Assembly: GCA_004352715.1 (NCBI GenBank)
Contig: SCFE01000036.1
Coordinates: 1,287,864 to 1,351,863, forward strand
DNA: 64,000 bases
Reading direction: 5' to 3'
DNA from: Hofstenia miamia
Lineage: Eukaryota > Xenacoelomorpha > Acoela
The notes beneath the pieces are model-generated. The model was not told where the DNA came from. It saw nothing but the letters and a program-made list of their open reading frames with translations, and did no database searches. Below are positions 22,296-34,491 of this stretch, piece after piece. The position numbers were made by a program, and so were the translations under genes. How positions within the stretch are numbered: the stretch's first letter is position 1; each line of letters opens with the position of its first letter.

Positions 22296-24580
22296 TTAGC
22301 TTTCTACAGTGAGGACATGTGCGCCTCTGCTGCTATTGCGATGAAGTTGCAATTCAGCAATCAATTTGACTTATAAGTATGCTTAAATAGTCATTATTGC
22401 CCACTTTTTGTAGAATCCAAAATGAATTAACTGGAACTAGTTGTTTAATGTTGGCTTCAAAATTTGAAACAACTCAATATGTTCTGTTTATTTTGTGCCT
22501 GAACTTGCTTTCCAAGTATAGCCAAATATTATCGAATTTTTTTATAAGACAACTTAACCTTATCATCTGAGTATTTAGTATAATAATAAATTTAGAAAAA
22601 GATATTAAAAATTATGGGTAAATGCAAACATAATTTACACTACCTTCTCGTCTAATTAAGAAATTTTCAATCAACACAAGTTTGAATTCAATTCTTGGTG
22701 TTAATGCGTCATGATATTCTTGAATATCGATCATTAATTGTTTGTATTTTGTAAAGAATTTCTTCAAAGAACCAAATTGCTCCTTCGCCTAAATGGAAAG
22801 CTTTAAGAGTGAATTGTATTTAAGAATGTTACACCTGATATTGATTTTTGATGAAACTCCCATTATACACAAAGTTTGAATTTAATCAATATTTTAAATC
22901 ATTTTGAGAAAAATATTATTAATGCATGTTTCGAAGCGCTTTATCAAAGTGCTTATTCCATTTTAAAAATTGCGCATTTCTACAAATCTTATTACATTAC
23001 CACATTCATTTTTATCAGCCATCACACCTTGACTAACTTTTGCTGGTAAGCAGACTACATTCTATTTTAAAAAAACTCTTCCAAAATATCAAAAGCGGTA
23101 TGTGTAGTCGAGGTGCATCAAAGCTTCTTACCTTAGCTCGAATTATTTTGAAATGTTTACGAACAATCCATCCACGAACTATGCTAAAATAGTTTAAGTA
23201 GGTAACAAACTCCTAGTGAATTACCTTTGAATCTTTATAGCTGATGCTTTTCTTATCTTCTGTAGTTCTCTTTGATAACTGAACTTTCTAAATATGTAGT
23301 GATTTTAAAAATTTTGAATTTTTCGCTTACTTGAAAACGATTTAGTATAATAGCTTAAACTAAGTTCATTTTTAAATTGAGTTTGAAAATTTCAAATGAA
23401 ATTCAAAGGTTTGAAAACGTTTTTAAGAATATATTATATTGTACAATTTTCTATCAGACTAACTCGAATTGTTTGCACCTTATGAGCTCTATTTTTAAAA
23501 TAATCCAAGCAATGTTGACCTAGTTGTGTTTTAAATTCTCACTGTCTGAATTTCAATAAAGCTAGAATTACGGTTTCTTGATATAAAATTATCTGGATTT
23601 TTAGGAATTAATCTCAACAACATTAAGCATTATTAATTAGTGTTTGATTGCTTAATAAAATCAGACACATGTTAATTTTGTGCAATCTAATTACGTCTAA
23701 ATGCAAATATATCCTGCCAAATATTTTTGAAAATTTTAACCAATAATTGTATAAAAAAGGACTTTAGTATCGAAGTAGAAGCAATTGAATTAGACCGTCT
23801 TTTCAGAAAAGTTCTTGTACTGAAGAAATGGTGAAGAATTGATAAAATTTTTTCAGCTAAACTAATTTGCTTAAAAATGTTTGGTAAAAAATTTAATGTA
23901 TTTGAATTCCATTTTTGTGAAAATTTAAAATTTTCTAAAATGCAGAAAATTTTCAAAGCTGCATTTCTAAGAGTTCAGCATTGAAATGCAAACTTGTTAA
24001 TCCAATTTTATAAAAATTTATTAATTTATTTTAGTATTAAATTCATACTCTGATATGTCATTTGTTGCGCCAACCCCCTTGACTTTCTTAAAATGCTTTT
24101 TGGTGAGTAATGCTCGCCTAAAAAGAGAATTAGCACTTCATATTGTTATGAAATATACCTTTTTTGCTCGTTTGACCATTTTGCTCTTCTTTCCTCTTCT
24201 AATTTCTTCTTTAGGGAATTAACGTGACGCTCAAACTTGTCATTTTCTATCTTAGTTTCACTTTTTAAGTCTCCCAGACGTTCTTTTAATTCTCTTTGTT
24301 TTCTAGGTGATGACTTGCCTTAAATTTTATAGAAATATATTGTAGCGATATACCCAAAATTGGTCAGATATATTTTTGATACAACAATAACAAAAGCAAA
24401 GGCCTGCAAAAAAAATCAGTGGCTATTGCCGCCATAATCGCACGTCATAAAATCAACGCATTGATTAGTTACAAATTTTCATAAATTTCTCAGATTTTAC
24501 AGCACATCTTTCTATATTACGTTTGAAAGTTCCTTTTTGACCATTATTTAAAAATTGTGTGCTTCTCTTTACACGAGTTA

Positions 24581-24621
<41 letters not shown>

Positions 24622-26585
24622 AATGAATGAAAATAATATTATAAATAAGACTATATGTATATAACATGTGTGAAGGAATTTACTTTTCTATTTTCCGCGC
24701 TTCAGCAATTTTTTTCTCTAAAAATGCTTGTCGTGCAGCTTTTTGATGCTCATCAAAATCCTTGATAGATTGTCTTGTAAAATACCTAAATTCGGAACCA
24801 TAGTTATCCTTAGTAAGAATAAAGGCATAAATTGCTTACTTTATTTTCTCCTCTGAACTTTGTGATTTCTGACTTCCAGACGAACTACGATTCTAAAAAA
24901 TACCTTTATTTATTTGAAAATATTCTTTAGTCTTCCTCATATACTCAATTTAAAAAAACTTAGACTATATTTTACAATTTAATATATTCCTTGCACTGTA
25001 TTTTACTTGTTTAAATGTTTAGAGCAGATTGAATTGGATTAATAGTTCAAGGCAATGTCCATCTAAGATATTCTGCTAACTAAGCTCAATTATACAGTAT
25101 CTTGAATATTATAATTCTCACGTTCAGAAAAAAACTTTCAGAAATATAGGAAATATTAAGAGATGATAAAATGGTAAACTAATATAACCTAAAAATAACA
25201 AAATACAGATTTTTCAACATGTTTCAATCAAATTCAAACTTTTCTGCAATCTTTCACAATTTTTTTTAAAATTTCATAAATAAAAAACTTACGTTCTTCT
25301 TAAACTTTTCATAGTTGCTAAAGAACTTCTCTTTCTGAGAATTTGGAGCAGATATTACTTCTGGTTTCATATTCTGTATTGTTGAAGAAGATGGTTCTGC
25401 TCCTAGTTCGTGGAATTCTGAGTGTTTGATATGAGGCCTTCTGATATTAAACACGTGTTTTTCTGATGCTATTGGTTCAACAGAAGTGCGTAGCGAATCA
25501 AATGACTCAAATGCGAATTCCTAAAGTGAATACTAGTATTTTGTAAAGGCTCTATGATCAACATAGATTCTTAAACGTCCAATTGATTGATTGATCAAAT
25601 TAATTCAACGACTTAATTGATTGTATTTAGAGTGCAGTGCATAGGGCCAAGAAAGAAAAAGAACCTGTCCCGCCTTTGATCATTGTCATTTGGGGTTTGG
25701 CCTGGAATTCTTGCGATGAAAGTATTTTGAGCCTGGGCCTAAATATGAAATCATGTGCAACACTGCACCGTGCATAGTATTTTATCGATAGCAGTTCTGT
25801 CATCATGTTAAATTCAAAGTGAGTTCAAATATTCTAATTAACTTGAATAAATTAATCATTGTTTCACTGTTATGTAACTCTAACCGTAACTAAAAGAATC
25901 CACATATTTTATATCTTTTGGCAAATGCAGTGACTAATTATTTTTATGTTCACTTAAATAAGTTAAGGATGGACAAAAAACCTAGTGGGATCTGCAACTA
26001 CTCCGGAGTAAACCAGATATTCTGCATTTAAGTATATACAGGCAAACCATGTTAAATAGTTTGATTCGTCAAAACGTCGTTTCGTTGAATTACAATAGAT
26101 TTACAAATATTATTCTGAACGAAGGCTCAAATATCATTTTACATTCAAAAAATGATAAAATTTTACTATAAAATCACATTTTTCATTAAATATTGTAAAT
26201 ATGTAAAAAATATTATTAGTTTTAGTAAAAAAGGCTATGTTATATTCTCAATCATTTTGCAGCAGGGCAAAAAATACCTTTATCTATTTGTAATTGACAT
26301 TAGCCACCACTGTACTAAAATAGACACCCCAACTTGACTCAGTTGGATATACTACCGACCCTACCCAATTCAATATTTGCAACCCCTTATTGTTAGTAAA
26401 GTTGGCTGTTGGGGAATGAAAACCTACCGTCGTTGAAGCTTTGCTGTAGGGGTATTCCGCTGGAATTGAAAAACTGCGACTAAGATATTTAGGTCTGTGT
26501 TCTACTGCTGAATTTGGATGCTGTCGCAACGGAAGTTGAGAAGCTTTAAGATGGAAACTGTCACTCGTTAAGTCTTTCAAATGTG
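22296..26585 (-). CDS. Multi-exon coiled-coil protein with an IQ motif (5' end not resolved)
   Basis: Ten minus-strand exons join with matching phases and GT..AG borders: 26585-26428, 25520-25293, 24892-24840, 24785-24684, 24302-24159, 24117-24049, 23287-23225, 23183-23132, 22788-22644 and 22369-22296 (stop TAA). Introns are short, mostly 40-1000 bp. The predicted protein has a Ser/Pro-rich, probably disordered first part (KYLSRSFSIPAEYPYSKAST), then a charged coiled coil (KDFDEHQKAARQAFLEKKIA, RHVNSLKKKLEEERRAKW). An IQ-type calmodulin-binding helix formed across a splice follows (ASAIKIQS|IVRGWIVRKHF), then a helical C-terminus (KKFFTKYKQLMIDIQEYHDA) ending in LTVES. Such proteins are often centrosomal or ciliary; that is inference. 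The last acceptor (TTATAAG) is weak. I do not recognise the family. Upstream exons, perhaps those at 29.7-34.1 kb, are needed. Confidence 0.7.
24583..24616. repeat. TA microsatellite in an intron
   Basis: About 16 TA units between the exons at 24684-24785 and 24159-24302 of the IQ/coiled-coil gene. Confidence 0.9.
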
Positions 26586-26599
26586 CTAAACTAACAATA

Positions 26600-27690
26600 G
26601 CCCAGACAAATAATGTTAATATTTAATTATCACTTTCCTTTTTAAGTATTTTTCACACCTGTGCTTAAATTATTAGTTGGTATTGAATGCTACCGTGTCA
26701 CTGTTTACGTGATGTCTGCTTAAAAATTCAATTCAATAGACATTTGGGATTCAATTATCTTAAAAACTGGAAAAGCTGATATTCCTAAGAATATTTCTAT
26801 TTATTTAAACCACACGTGCATGCAGAAATTTTTGAGGTTGACTGTGGGCATCCCATTATGTAAGTTTTCTAAAGAAGATTATTTGTAGTAGGCCTATTGT
26901 GGCCCCGTGGATTCAGAAATATGACTAATTCTCGTGTAAGCAGATTTTGCGTATGATGGTTGCTTTGCGATCTTTGCAGATGTGGTGGTGTAAAAACTAT
27001 ATTTTCTCACATGTGGAGACCGTAAGTCCCGAATATCTATACGTGATCTTGTTGCCTTCTAGTGTGACTGAGGGATAGTTTTAACGAATAAAATGTAATA
27101 GCTAGCCCTTCAAATCACCTAGGGTACCCTGAAGTACAGTTTCATCTAAATCGTTTAGGGGAGTGTAATTCCTCTCCTACATTTTGGAAATCAATTCTAA
27201 AATTATTTAACATTTTGCAAAAAAGATTATTCTCTCATTTTTTAATATATAAGTGATTTCTAGATAGAATTGTAACTGACAGACGCAATGGTTCTTGAGC
27301 AAAGAGATGGAAGAGCAGAGCACCAATGGAAGTTAAATTGGGGCAAGGCTTATCTTACATCTACATGTAATTAATGATTGTAATATTATTTCATTACAAT
27401 AAAAAGTTGCATGATTGTGAAACTAATTAGTTTTTAATTGACTAGCATAAATGATTTGTCAACAAAGCAACTAATATATCTTGAAATCGCATGTTTTTGT
27501 CTGAAAAAAAATAACTCGTTTTGTCCACTGAGCAATTAAATTATTGTTTTCAAGCACGAGTTGTCAACCAATTGGTCCTTTACAGAACTCGTAAAGGGTC
27601 AAGTGACCTTGACAGTTTACGATAATTCCTACAATTTATGTGTCATGGTATCCAGATTTGTAACCAAGGCGGGCACTAAGCAGAATAGAC
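26600..27690. other. Non-coding DNA, possible intron
   Basis: No exon, RNA or transposon recognised. If the exons at 29.7-34.1 kb belong to the same gene, this is intronic. Confidence 0.4.
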
Positions 27691-27693
27691 TAA

Positions 27694-27913
27694 AGGGGGT
27701 GCTGCACTAACGATTTTTGTCCAAACTTTTGTCCTGATTTTTGTTTAAACAAGAATAAGCAATGTAGCAGACAAAAATCCTGACAAAATCTTGGACAAAA
27801 ATCCACAATGTAGCACATAAAAATCTTGACAAAAGTTTGTACAAAAATCTGCAGTGTAGCACACAGAAATCTTGACAAAAGTTTGGTCAAAAATCGCCTA
27901 TGTAGCATCCCCT
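27694..27913. mobile_element. 220 bp MITE with TAA target duplication
   Basis: The ends are inverted: AGGGGGTGCTGCACTAACGA, then TTTTTGTCCAAACTTTTGTC, on the left. On the right, complemented, they are AGGGGATGCTACATAGGCGA, then TTTTTGACCAAACTTTTGTC. TAA flanks both sides (27691-27693 and 27914-27916). The 3 bp TAA duplication is typical of PIF/Harbinger elements. Inside, a TTGACAAAAGTTTG/GTAGCAC motif is repeated three times with a ~55 bp period. No transposase. Confidence 0.8.
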
Positions 27914-27929
27914 TAAGATCGGCCCAGAC

Positions 27930-27959
27930 CAAGGACATACTAAATATAGTATGTCCTTG
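27930..27959. repeat. Perfect 13 bp hairpin
   Basis: CAAGGACATACTA, loop AATA, TAGTATGTCCTTG: 13 of 13 pairs. It starts 17 bp after the MITE. Role unknown; no T-run or A-run follows that would suggest a terminator. Confidence 0.9.
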
Positions 27960-27989
27960 ACCCAGAATAAAAAATATAATTAAAAATGT

Positions 27990-29545
27990 GCCTGTTCCTA
28001 AAATTTGTGTATAACAGGTTTAGAATTCTTCAAAATTCTATATATTCTTTTCTTTTACTATTTTACACCATTATGTCAACTATTTCACTCATTTGACTAA
28101 TTATGCATCTTTTGCTAAATATGCTTTTATCTGAAACTCAAAGCAATTTTAACTTTATCATATATTACATATAACTAACTGATTGCAACAATCATGTGCT
28201 TCAATTTCTTGAATTAAATTTTTAATAATGATTTTAGATATGATGCCCGGGCCTGATTTTTTACCGATTGCAATGAGCCTGAACCAGGCTCAAGCCTAAT
28301 ACCACGACTCCGTTACTATTCTGATTAGTATCTATATACTTTAAAAATCTGTTTACATAACCTTAAAAATCGAATCCTTTCCTATTTTAAGGTCACTACT
28401 AAAAAAACACCTAGACACATTTATAGTGATGCAAAATACAAGAAAACCGGTTAGACTTGATTTCCTATTCTTTGATAGATTAAATAAACACTGTTTAAAT
28501 GACATTCCAATTAACCCTAGATAATGTTCCTATGCAAAAAGTGACTTTTTTAGGTCACCATTAATTAATATTATATCAAGCAGAATATAAACCATTATCA
28601 TTTGTTTACCCGATAGTGATCTCTTATTGGCTAAAATCTATGCTATTGATACCTTACCAAGCCATAACTTTTTGCACACATGATTTTGAGATTATCAATT
28701 TGTATGTATTCTTACACAATACTATCATTTTGAAACTTGGAATATGAACTTTATTCCTATGATGCAGTAATGATAACAAACAAACAATTTGATTATCACT
28801 ATATATAAATGAACTTTTCAAATCATTTGTCTTTTATTTTACTGGTAATTGACACATTGACAATCTAATTCAAAATTCACTAAGAAAACAAAAGCTTTAA
28901 ATTGATGTTTGATTCTAGTCTAACGACTATGCTATAGAATTTTTGCTTTGAAATAAAATTCAGCAAATAACTGCATTTCGCTAATTAAAAAACTAATTAA
29001 TAGTTTATGATAAGAATTGTTTAGAAAACTTTAAAATCTTTTGCTTGAAAAAAGTTGAGTTTGTATGTAACAGGAGCCACAATCTAAAAGTATTGTAGCA
29101 CACATATTATGACGAAATTTATATTTAAAAACTCACTTAATATTAGTCTATTTACAAGTGCAGTGCTTAAACTAAACAATTTAAATTGAAAAAATGATAT
29201 TTCTTACTTCATTGTAGCGCCCAAAAAGCATGTATGCTAAAATAAATTTTATAATTTTTTTTATCCAAAAAACAATTCTAAGAATATTTCAATAATATAA
29301 GAGAATAAAATCTAAAATCTAGCAATTTTGTAGTGATTTGAAATATTTTCTTACTAAAAACAATTTTTCATATGGTTGACAATTTTATGGAATTAAACAC
29401 GCTAATTAAATAATTCAAATATTTAATAACTCGATCTTCTAGATATTTTTAGTTTAAAAATCATTCGAAGATAAAAAGTTTAAAATTTTGTAAACATATT
29501 TCATGAATTATCAAATGTTTGTCAAGAATTTTCCATAAGACTCAA
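27990..29545. other. AT-rich non-coding DNA
   Basis: No gene or element recognised. A 45 bp TA tract lies at 29550-29594. Confidence 0.4.
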
Positions 29546-29599
<54 letters not shown>

Positions 29600-29748
29600 C
29601 ATAAGGAATTCAAGTTATATTTAGTATTTTCTATTCGGCGTGCTGTATTCATTTAATACATAAATTATTGTATAATTCATTGTAAGAATATTCTTCCGCC
29701 CAACCCAGTAGTGTCACTATAAATTTGGGGTTACGGTGCCTCATTTAC

Positions 29749-30098
29749 CTAAATGGTAAACCTGCTGTGATGGTAGCCGGTGCTGTTATAATTATATCCA
29801 TAATTTCTCTTGGAAATGTTGTAGTAAAGGTCTCTGACATTTTTATATAGTCAAATATTTCACAACAAAAGTGATTTATTAAATTATTGTTAAAATTACC
29901 CCTAAGACCATTTCTATGAATATTTTTCTGAATTTCAGATCTTTTTTTAAGTTGTGCCATATCATGTTTTAAATAATAAGCTTCAAGCTTCAATATTAAT
30001 GTCAATGTTTTTACAATTGATGTAGATTTTATCATGGAATTATTCATAAGCCAGGTAAATCCAAGAACCAAGAGAGACAATGCATTGATTAGTTTCAA
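29749..30098 (-). CDS. Candidate internal exon, unassigned
   Basis: A 116-codon minus-strand segment bounded by an acceptor-like AAACAG (just above 30098) and a donor ATTTAG|GTAAAT (29749). The peptide contains KTLTLILKLEAYYLKHDMAQ, LKKRSEIQKNIHRNGLRGNF, INHFCCEIFDYIKMSETFTT and IMDIIITAPATITAGLPF. The composition is protein-like. Its phases (0 in, 2 out) do not join directly to the exons at 32484-32769 or 26428-26585, so either exons are missing or it belongs to something else. No family recognised. Confidence 0.35.
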
Positions 30099-30109
30099 CT
30101 GTTTTTAAA

Positions 30110-31270
30110 TTATACATTTTGTACACCTGTTAACGATCGACAAATTGAATAAACGTTTTTAAATTTACTGACAGTTTAAAGAGCAGTATTTGTAAGAAGC
30201 CATTTACAATAATAAAGTCAATTCATTCTACCAACAAATGTAATTTCAAAGAAATCGTTTAAAATTCAGTCCGTACTGTTTAAAGAAGAAAACATTGTGA
30301 AATTTATTGTATCCGACTTTGACCACAAGCTTGCAACATAGCAAGGCTTGGTTTCAAAATGGCTTAGAAATATTATGAAAAATCGAAATTCAACATCAAA
30401 TAAGAATTAATTTTACTTTTTATCAAATTTATAGTCTTTTTTCTGTTTTAATAAATAATTATGGATAATTTTTAGGACTATCTGTTTCTGATTCAAAATT
30501 ATTAATTTAAATTAGCAAAGTAATAATTTTACGGCTTATGAAAAAATTTTATTTCTCTGTTTTAATATTTATGTCTATAAATAAATAATAATGAAAAATT
30601 GCAAATCATTTTAAAATGTCTAACTATATATGTAGATTAATGTTTTTCAAAGAAAATTTCAGCAACGTATTTTGGAGTACAAACAATTTATTCAGGATTA
30701 ATTTAATTTCAACATATTTAGGCAAATTTGGTAAACAAACTTAAACCTTAAAATGTTGCAAATCACTAATAAGTGAACAAGACAATTCAATTTTGTATTA
30801 ATTTGCTAATTATCGACTCTCCAGAAATCAACTTAAGGAGAGATATGTGTAGATTCCACAATATATTATAGAGAATGAACAATCATATATTAAATCAATA
30901 ATCTCTAACTACCTGAAATTAGTCTCGTGATATTAGTGCATAAAGTGTACAAACAAATTTCAAATTTCATTAAAAAGTGAACTTGAAAATGTCTATAGCC
31001 TACCTGATAATAACATTCTATTGCAATTAAAACGTGTTGAGTTAAGCATCTGTTACCACACTGATAGTTTGAGAAATGAATAAAAATTACATCAAAAATT
31101 TGACATTTGAAATCAGACTTTTTCACCTTCTTATTTTCAAGGGAATAACCTATTTTTCCTATGAAACTAATCACTATAAATATTATACCTGTCTTTTCAA
31201 AGTTAGTAATACACTCTTTATTCTTAGCATTTATGATATAAAGCTAAATTGTGATTTGCATAACGGACAA
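30110..31270. other. Non-coding DNA
   Basis: No gene or element recognised. Confidence 0.4.
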
Positions 31271-31279
31271 ATTGTAATA

Positions 31280-32275
31280 CTTGGATTGTTCAGAAAGTAA
31301 TGAGAAAATTCTCACACACATATTTATGTTATAAATAAAAAGGTTATGATTGGTGTAAATGCTTCTATCACAACTGGCTAAATTGTATATAAAGTTGTGT
31401 GTTTCTCTATGCATTCATTATTTTGAAACAGTGTTTTATACTAGAACTGTTTTCATTTAGAAAAGGAAATGGAATGCAAGCGTGAAAATTATCACTTCTT
31501 TGTCGTGACCATGATGAGAAATAAACACTCCACAGCTGCTATTCATTGGATGCTATTTTGCATGGAAAGATCAAGCTCCATCACTTGAAACTGTCCTTTA
31601 ATTAATCAAGGATGCCAAAGTTGGAATGAGGCAATCACTAGGGAATGCACTGAAGAGTGGAAGGCCGGAAGAAGTAGCTTCTGCTTCCAATATTGAACAG
31701 ATTAAAACTTTGTTACTGGCCAGAATATAAACAAAGTGCTTTATGTGCAGTTTCTGAAAAGTATGCACCAGAATTATATATAACTCTAATCTAATGGATG
31801 GAGAAGCAGTTGGTTGATTGACAATAATGCAAGGCCTCATGCGTCCCAATTAGTGATAGAATTTTGGAATCAAAGGGGCAAAGCTCTAATGGATGGAGAA
31901 GCAGTTGGTTGATTGACAATAATGCAAGGCCTCATGCGTCCCAATTAGTGATAGAATTTTGGAATCAAAGGGGCAAAGAAACACGTGACAGGCTTCATAT
32001 TCAACTGATTTCAATCTTGAAGGTTACTGGTTGCTCACAAAGTTGTGGAGTATGAGCACTTTTGCAGATGAAGAAGAATTCAAAGATTTCCCTTTTGGTG
32101 CATTGCAATCTATTGACAAATCTAAATTTCTAAAGATTTTTGACAAAATGAAAAAAGTTTTTTATGTTCATCGATGTATTAGGTGATTATGTATAAATAT
32201 ATGTCTGTTTCACATTGATATCATCTTTCTTAAATTCCTGGGAACAAATTCTCATTACTTTCTGAACACACCAAG
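31280..32275 (+). mobile_element. Decayed mariner element with TIRs and TA target site
   Basis: Inverted ends CTTGGATTGTTCAGAAAGTA (from 31280) and, complemented, CTTGGTGTGTTCAGAAAGTA (to 32275) continue in both arms with ATGAGAA. TA flanks both sides (31278-31279, 32276-32277). The ~1 kb interior has mariner transposase remains on the + strand: HSTAAIH, IKDAKVGMRQSLGNALKSGR and IDNNARPHASQLV, the DN-x-R-P-H block of the second catalytic Asp. Stops and deletions are frequent. A 95 bp internal tandem duplication (about 31789-31978) repeats the DNARPH block exactly. Confidence 0.8.
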
Positions 32276-32483
32276 TAATAATGAAACTATATTATATATT
32301 GTTATATGATTAGTTGGCTGTGTAATTCACATTAAGACTTTTACAACTAAAAAATTCACATAAACTGTTGTTCAATTTAACAATATTATGTTATTAATAA
32401 TTGCAATATATTAATTATGCAGTTATTATATATATATATATATATATATATACTTTTTATATAAACGAATTAATGGAGCAAAC

Positions 32484-32769
32484 CTTGAAATATTTCTTGA
32501 GACTTTTCTGAAAAACTGAATTGAGGAACTGTACTAAAAGCAGTATTCATAGATTTGACATTTTCTTTGTTAAACTCAATCTGAGGATCCCCAAAGAAAA
32601 ATCTGTGCTTTAGTCCGGGAATACTAAAATACACTTTGTATTGGCAGTATTTCTGATAGTTCAAGGTTATTACCGAATCCAGATGAAAGTGAGGCGAACA
32701 TCTCTTACTAATTTGAATGTTGTGCATGTTGTAAAAGAAGAAATTATGCTTAATCCTCGTATCCAAATC
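32484..32769 (-). CDS. Candidate internal exon, unassigned
   Basis: Minus-strand segment from a good acceptor (TTATTTTTCAG before 32769) to a CAAG|GTTTGC donor (32484). The 95-codon frame includes CSPHFHLDSVITLNYQKYCQ, YKVYFSIPGLKHRFFFGDPQ, IEFNKENVKSMNTAFSTVPQ and FSFSEKSQEIF, which looks like real protein. Its entry phase (0) does not fit the exit phase (2) of the exon at 33412-33653. A second frame with an internal donor near 32664 would fit the phase but gives less convincing protein. An intervening exon may be missing. Confidence 0.4.
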
Positions 32770-33411
32770 CTGAAAAATAACTCAATTTTCTATAGCATTC
32801 TGCTTGTGTTTAGAGGAGAAAATTGGAATGCATACCATCAAATTGTGTATAGCTAAAGCTATGGTAGCCTGTGTTAACTACCTAAGTTGCTGTTTGAGAG
32901 TATCTAATAGATAAATGTGCAAACATAGCCAAGGATTTCCAAATAATGTCCTAATATCTGCATAAAAAGATATAATTCATACGACCTTGCTACAAAAACT
33001 AGATAAAAATCGAAGCTTAAGTAATATTAAATATAGAATCTGATTCGAAACCAAAGTTAAATGCTTCTACAACTAAATATTTTTTAGTATAAACGTGCTA
33101 ATAATTATTCTGAAGTATATCGTGCACGTGAGAAAGGTTTTGGAATAATGCATAGTATGAAAACAAAAATAATGCAAAATAATTTTAAAAGAAATTTGAG
33201 AGAACAGGTGAAAAAACAATTGAAAAATCCACACTTTTCCATTTAAACTAAAATTAGTGTACACTTATTCACCTAATTTGCCAATTTATAATATCCTATA
33301 CATAGAAAAAAGCCTATTTTATATATCTGTATATATATATATACACTATATAACTGTTCGTGTACTCTTCTATATAATTTGAAGGGCTTTTCATGCATTG
33401 TCAGTACTTAC

Positions 33412-34063
33412 CTTGGTGTTCGAGCATGATTAACAATCCCTCTTCGCTTCAGTTTGCGAATGTAGGCAATCAGTCCATTTTCATCAAGGGTTGATAAATC
33501 GGATCGTGGTGGCTTACTATCTAACTTCTGCAGTCGAAATCCAAGGCATGTGATTGGCAGAGCTCTTGTATCATTATTTGAATGGCTGATCCTTTTCAAG
33601 TACGCTGATTCTGCTGGGGATAACATGCTAAATTCATTTTGTTTTACAAATTTCTGAATTTAACATCCAAATCATATTTAGATTAATTAATGATATTAAA
33701 AATTTACTATTCGTCTTCCTAAAAATTCAATACGTAAAATTTAATCGCTAAGCATTAAGCATTTAACTGTATAATTAAGTGTATGGCTAAGTTGTATCAA
33801 CTAATGATAATGGTGATAACTTCGCAAGGAAAAGGAAAACTTTAAGAATTCTAAAAACTTTCTACGTTCGCAAAGTCCCAAGACGTTAGACAAACGCTGT
33901 AGCGTAGTCTTTGAATTACTTCCAATTCTTTGTCAGTCATCCAGATGCCATTTTCTTCGATTTGTGAAATAGGAGCATCGTTCTTGTGAAATAGCCACTG
34001 AACACGTCTTCGCCCTTTTCGGCATGATAAGATTATATTTTTTATTGTCATTTGAGCCATCAA
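33412..34063 (-). CDS. Two joined 5' exons of an unassigned gene
   Basis: Exon 1 runs from ATG at 34063 to 33866 (AAC|GTAGAA donor). Exon 2 runs from 33653 (acceptor TTAAATTCAG) to 33412 (strong donor AAG|GTAAGT). Both are phase 0 at the junction. The joined protein includes SCRKGRRRVQWLFHKNDAPI, ENGIWMTDKELEVIQRLRYS, FVKQNEFSMLSPAESAYLKR and ENGLIAYIRKLKRRGIVNHA. It is basic and protein-like, with no recognised domain. It reads toward the IQ/coiled-coil gene ~7 kb away and could be its first exons, the introns having gained a mariner and a MITE. A separate gene is equally possible. The LINE A insertion lies ~370 bp upstream of its ATG. Confidence 0.5.
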
Positions 34064-34447
34064 ACCAACTCAATGGGAATAAGTATGCAAAAATTATACA
34101 GCTGTCTATTTTAATGTTCTAGTTATGTTTGCGTTATTGGTTTTGGGAAAGGTTTGTGTGTTTCTACTGAGCTCTCGGAAGTCTTCACTCAGGGCTCTAG
34201 AGCAATATCTTATCAAACCACTGACAAGACATTTGAATCAAGGTCTATCATTTTAAGAATGACAGTTGAATATTCCACACGTAATGAATTATCTGGGCAA
34301 TGTTTCATCAAAACTTCTCTGTGGCTACACTCTACACCTCGAAGATGTTCAGTGATTGCGATTTCTGTCGGAACAACATTTATTTACAGATTTGTAGCTG
34401 GGAGTAATCCCACTATTTTGTTGAAATCCTTTATCATAATAATAATA

Positions 34448-34489
<42 letters not shown>

Positions 34490-34491
34490 GC

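Noticed and set aside
27690-27938. 82-codon minus-strand frame with FVQTFVKIF-like repeats
   Set aside because: It is the translation of the MITE's internal repeats and TIRs.
34154-34490. Upstream extension of LINE A ORF1 through the ATT tract
   Set aside because: The Ile run is the microsatellite; sequence before it is flanking DNA, not part of the element.
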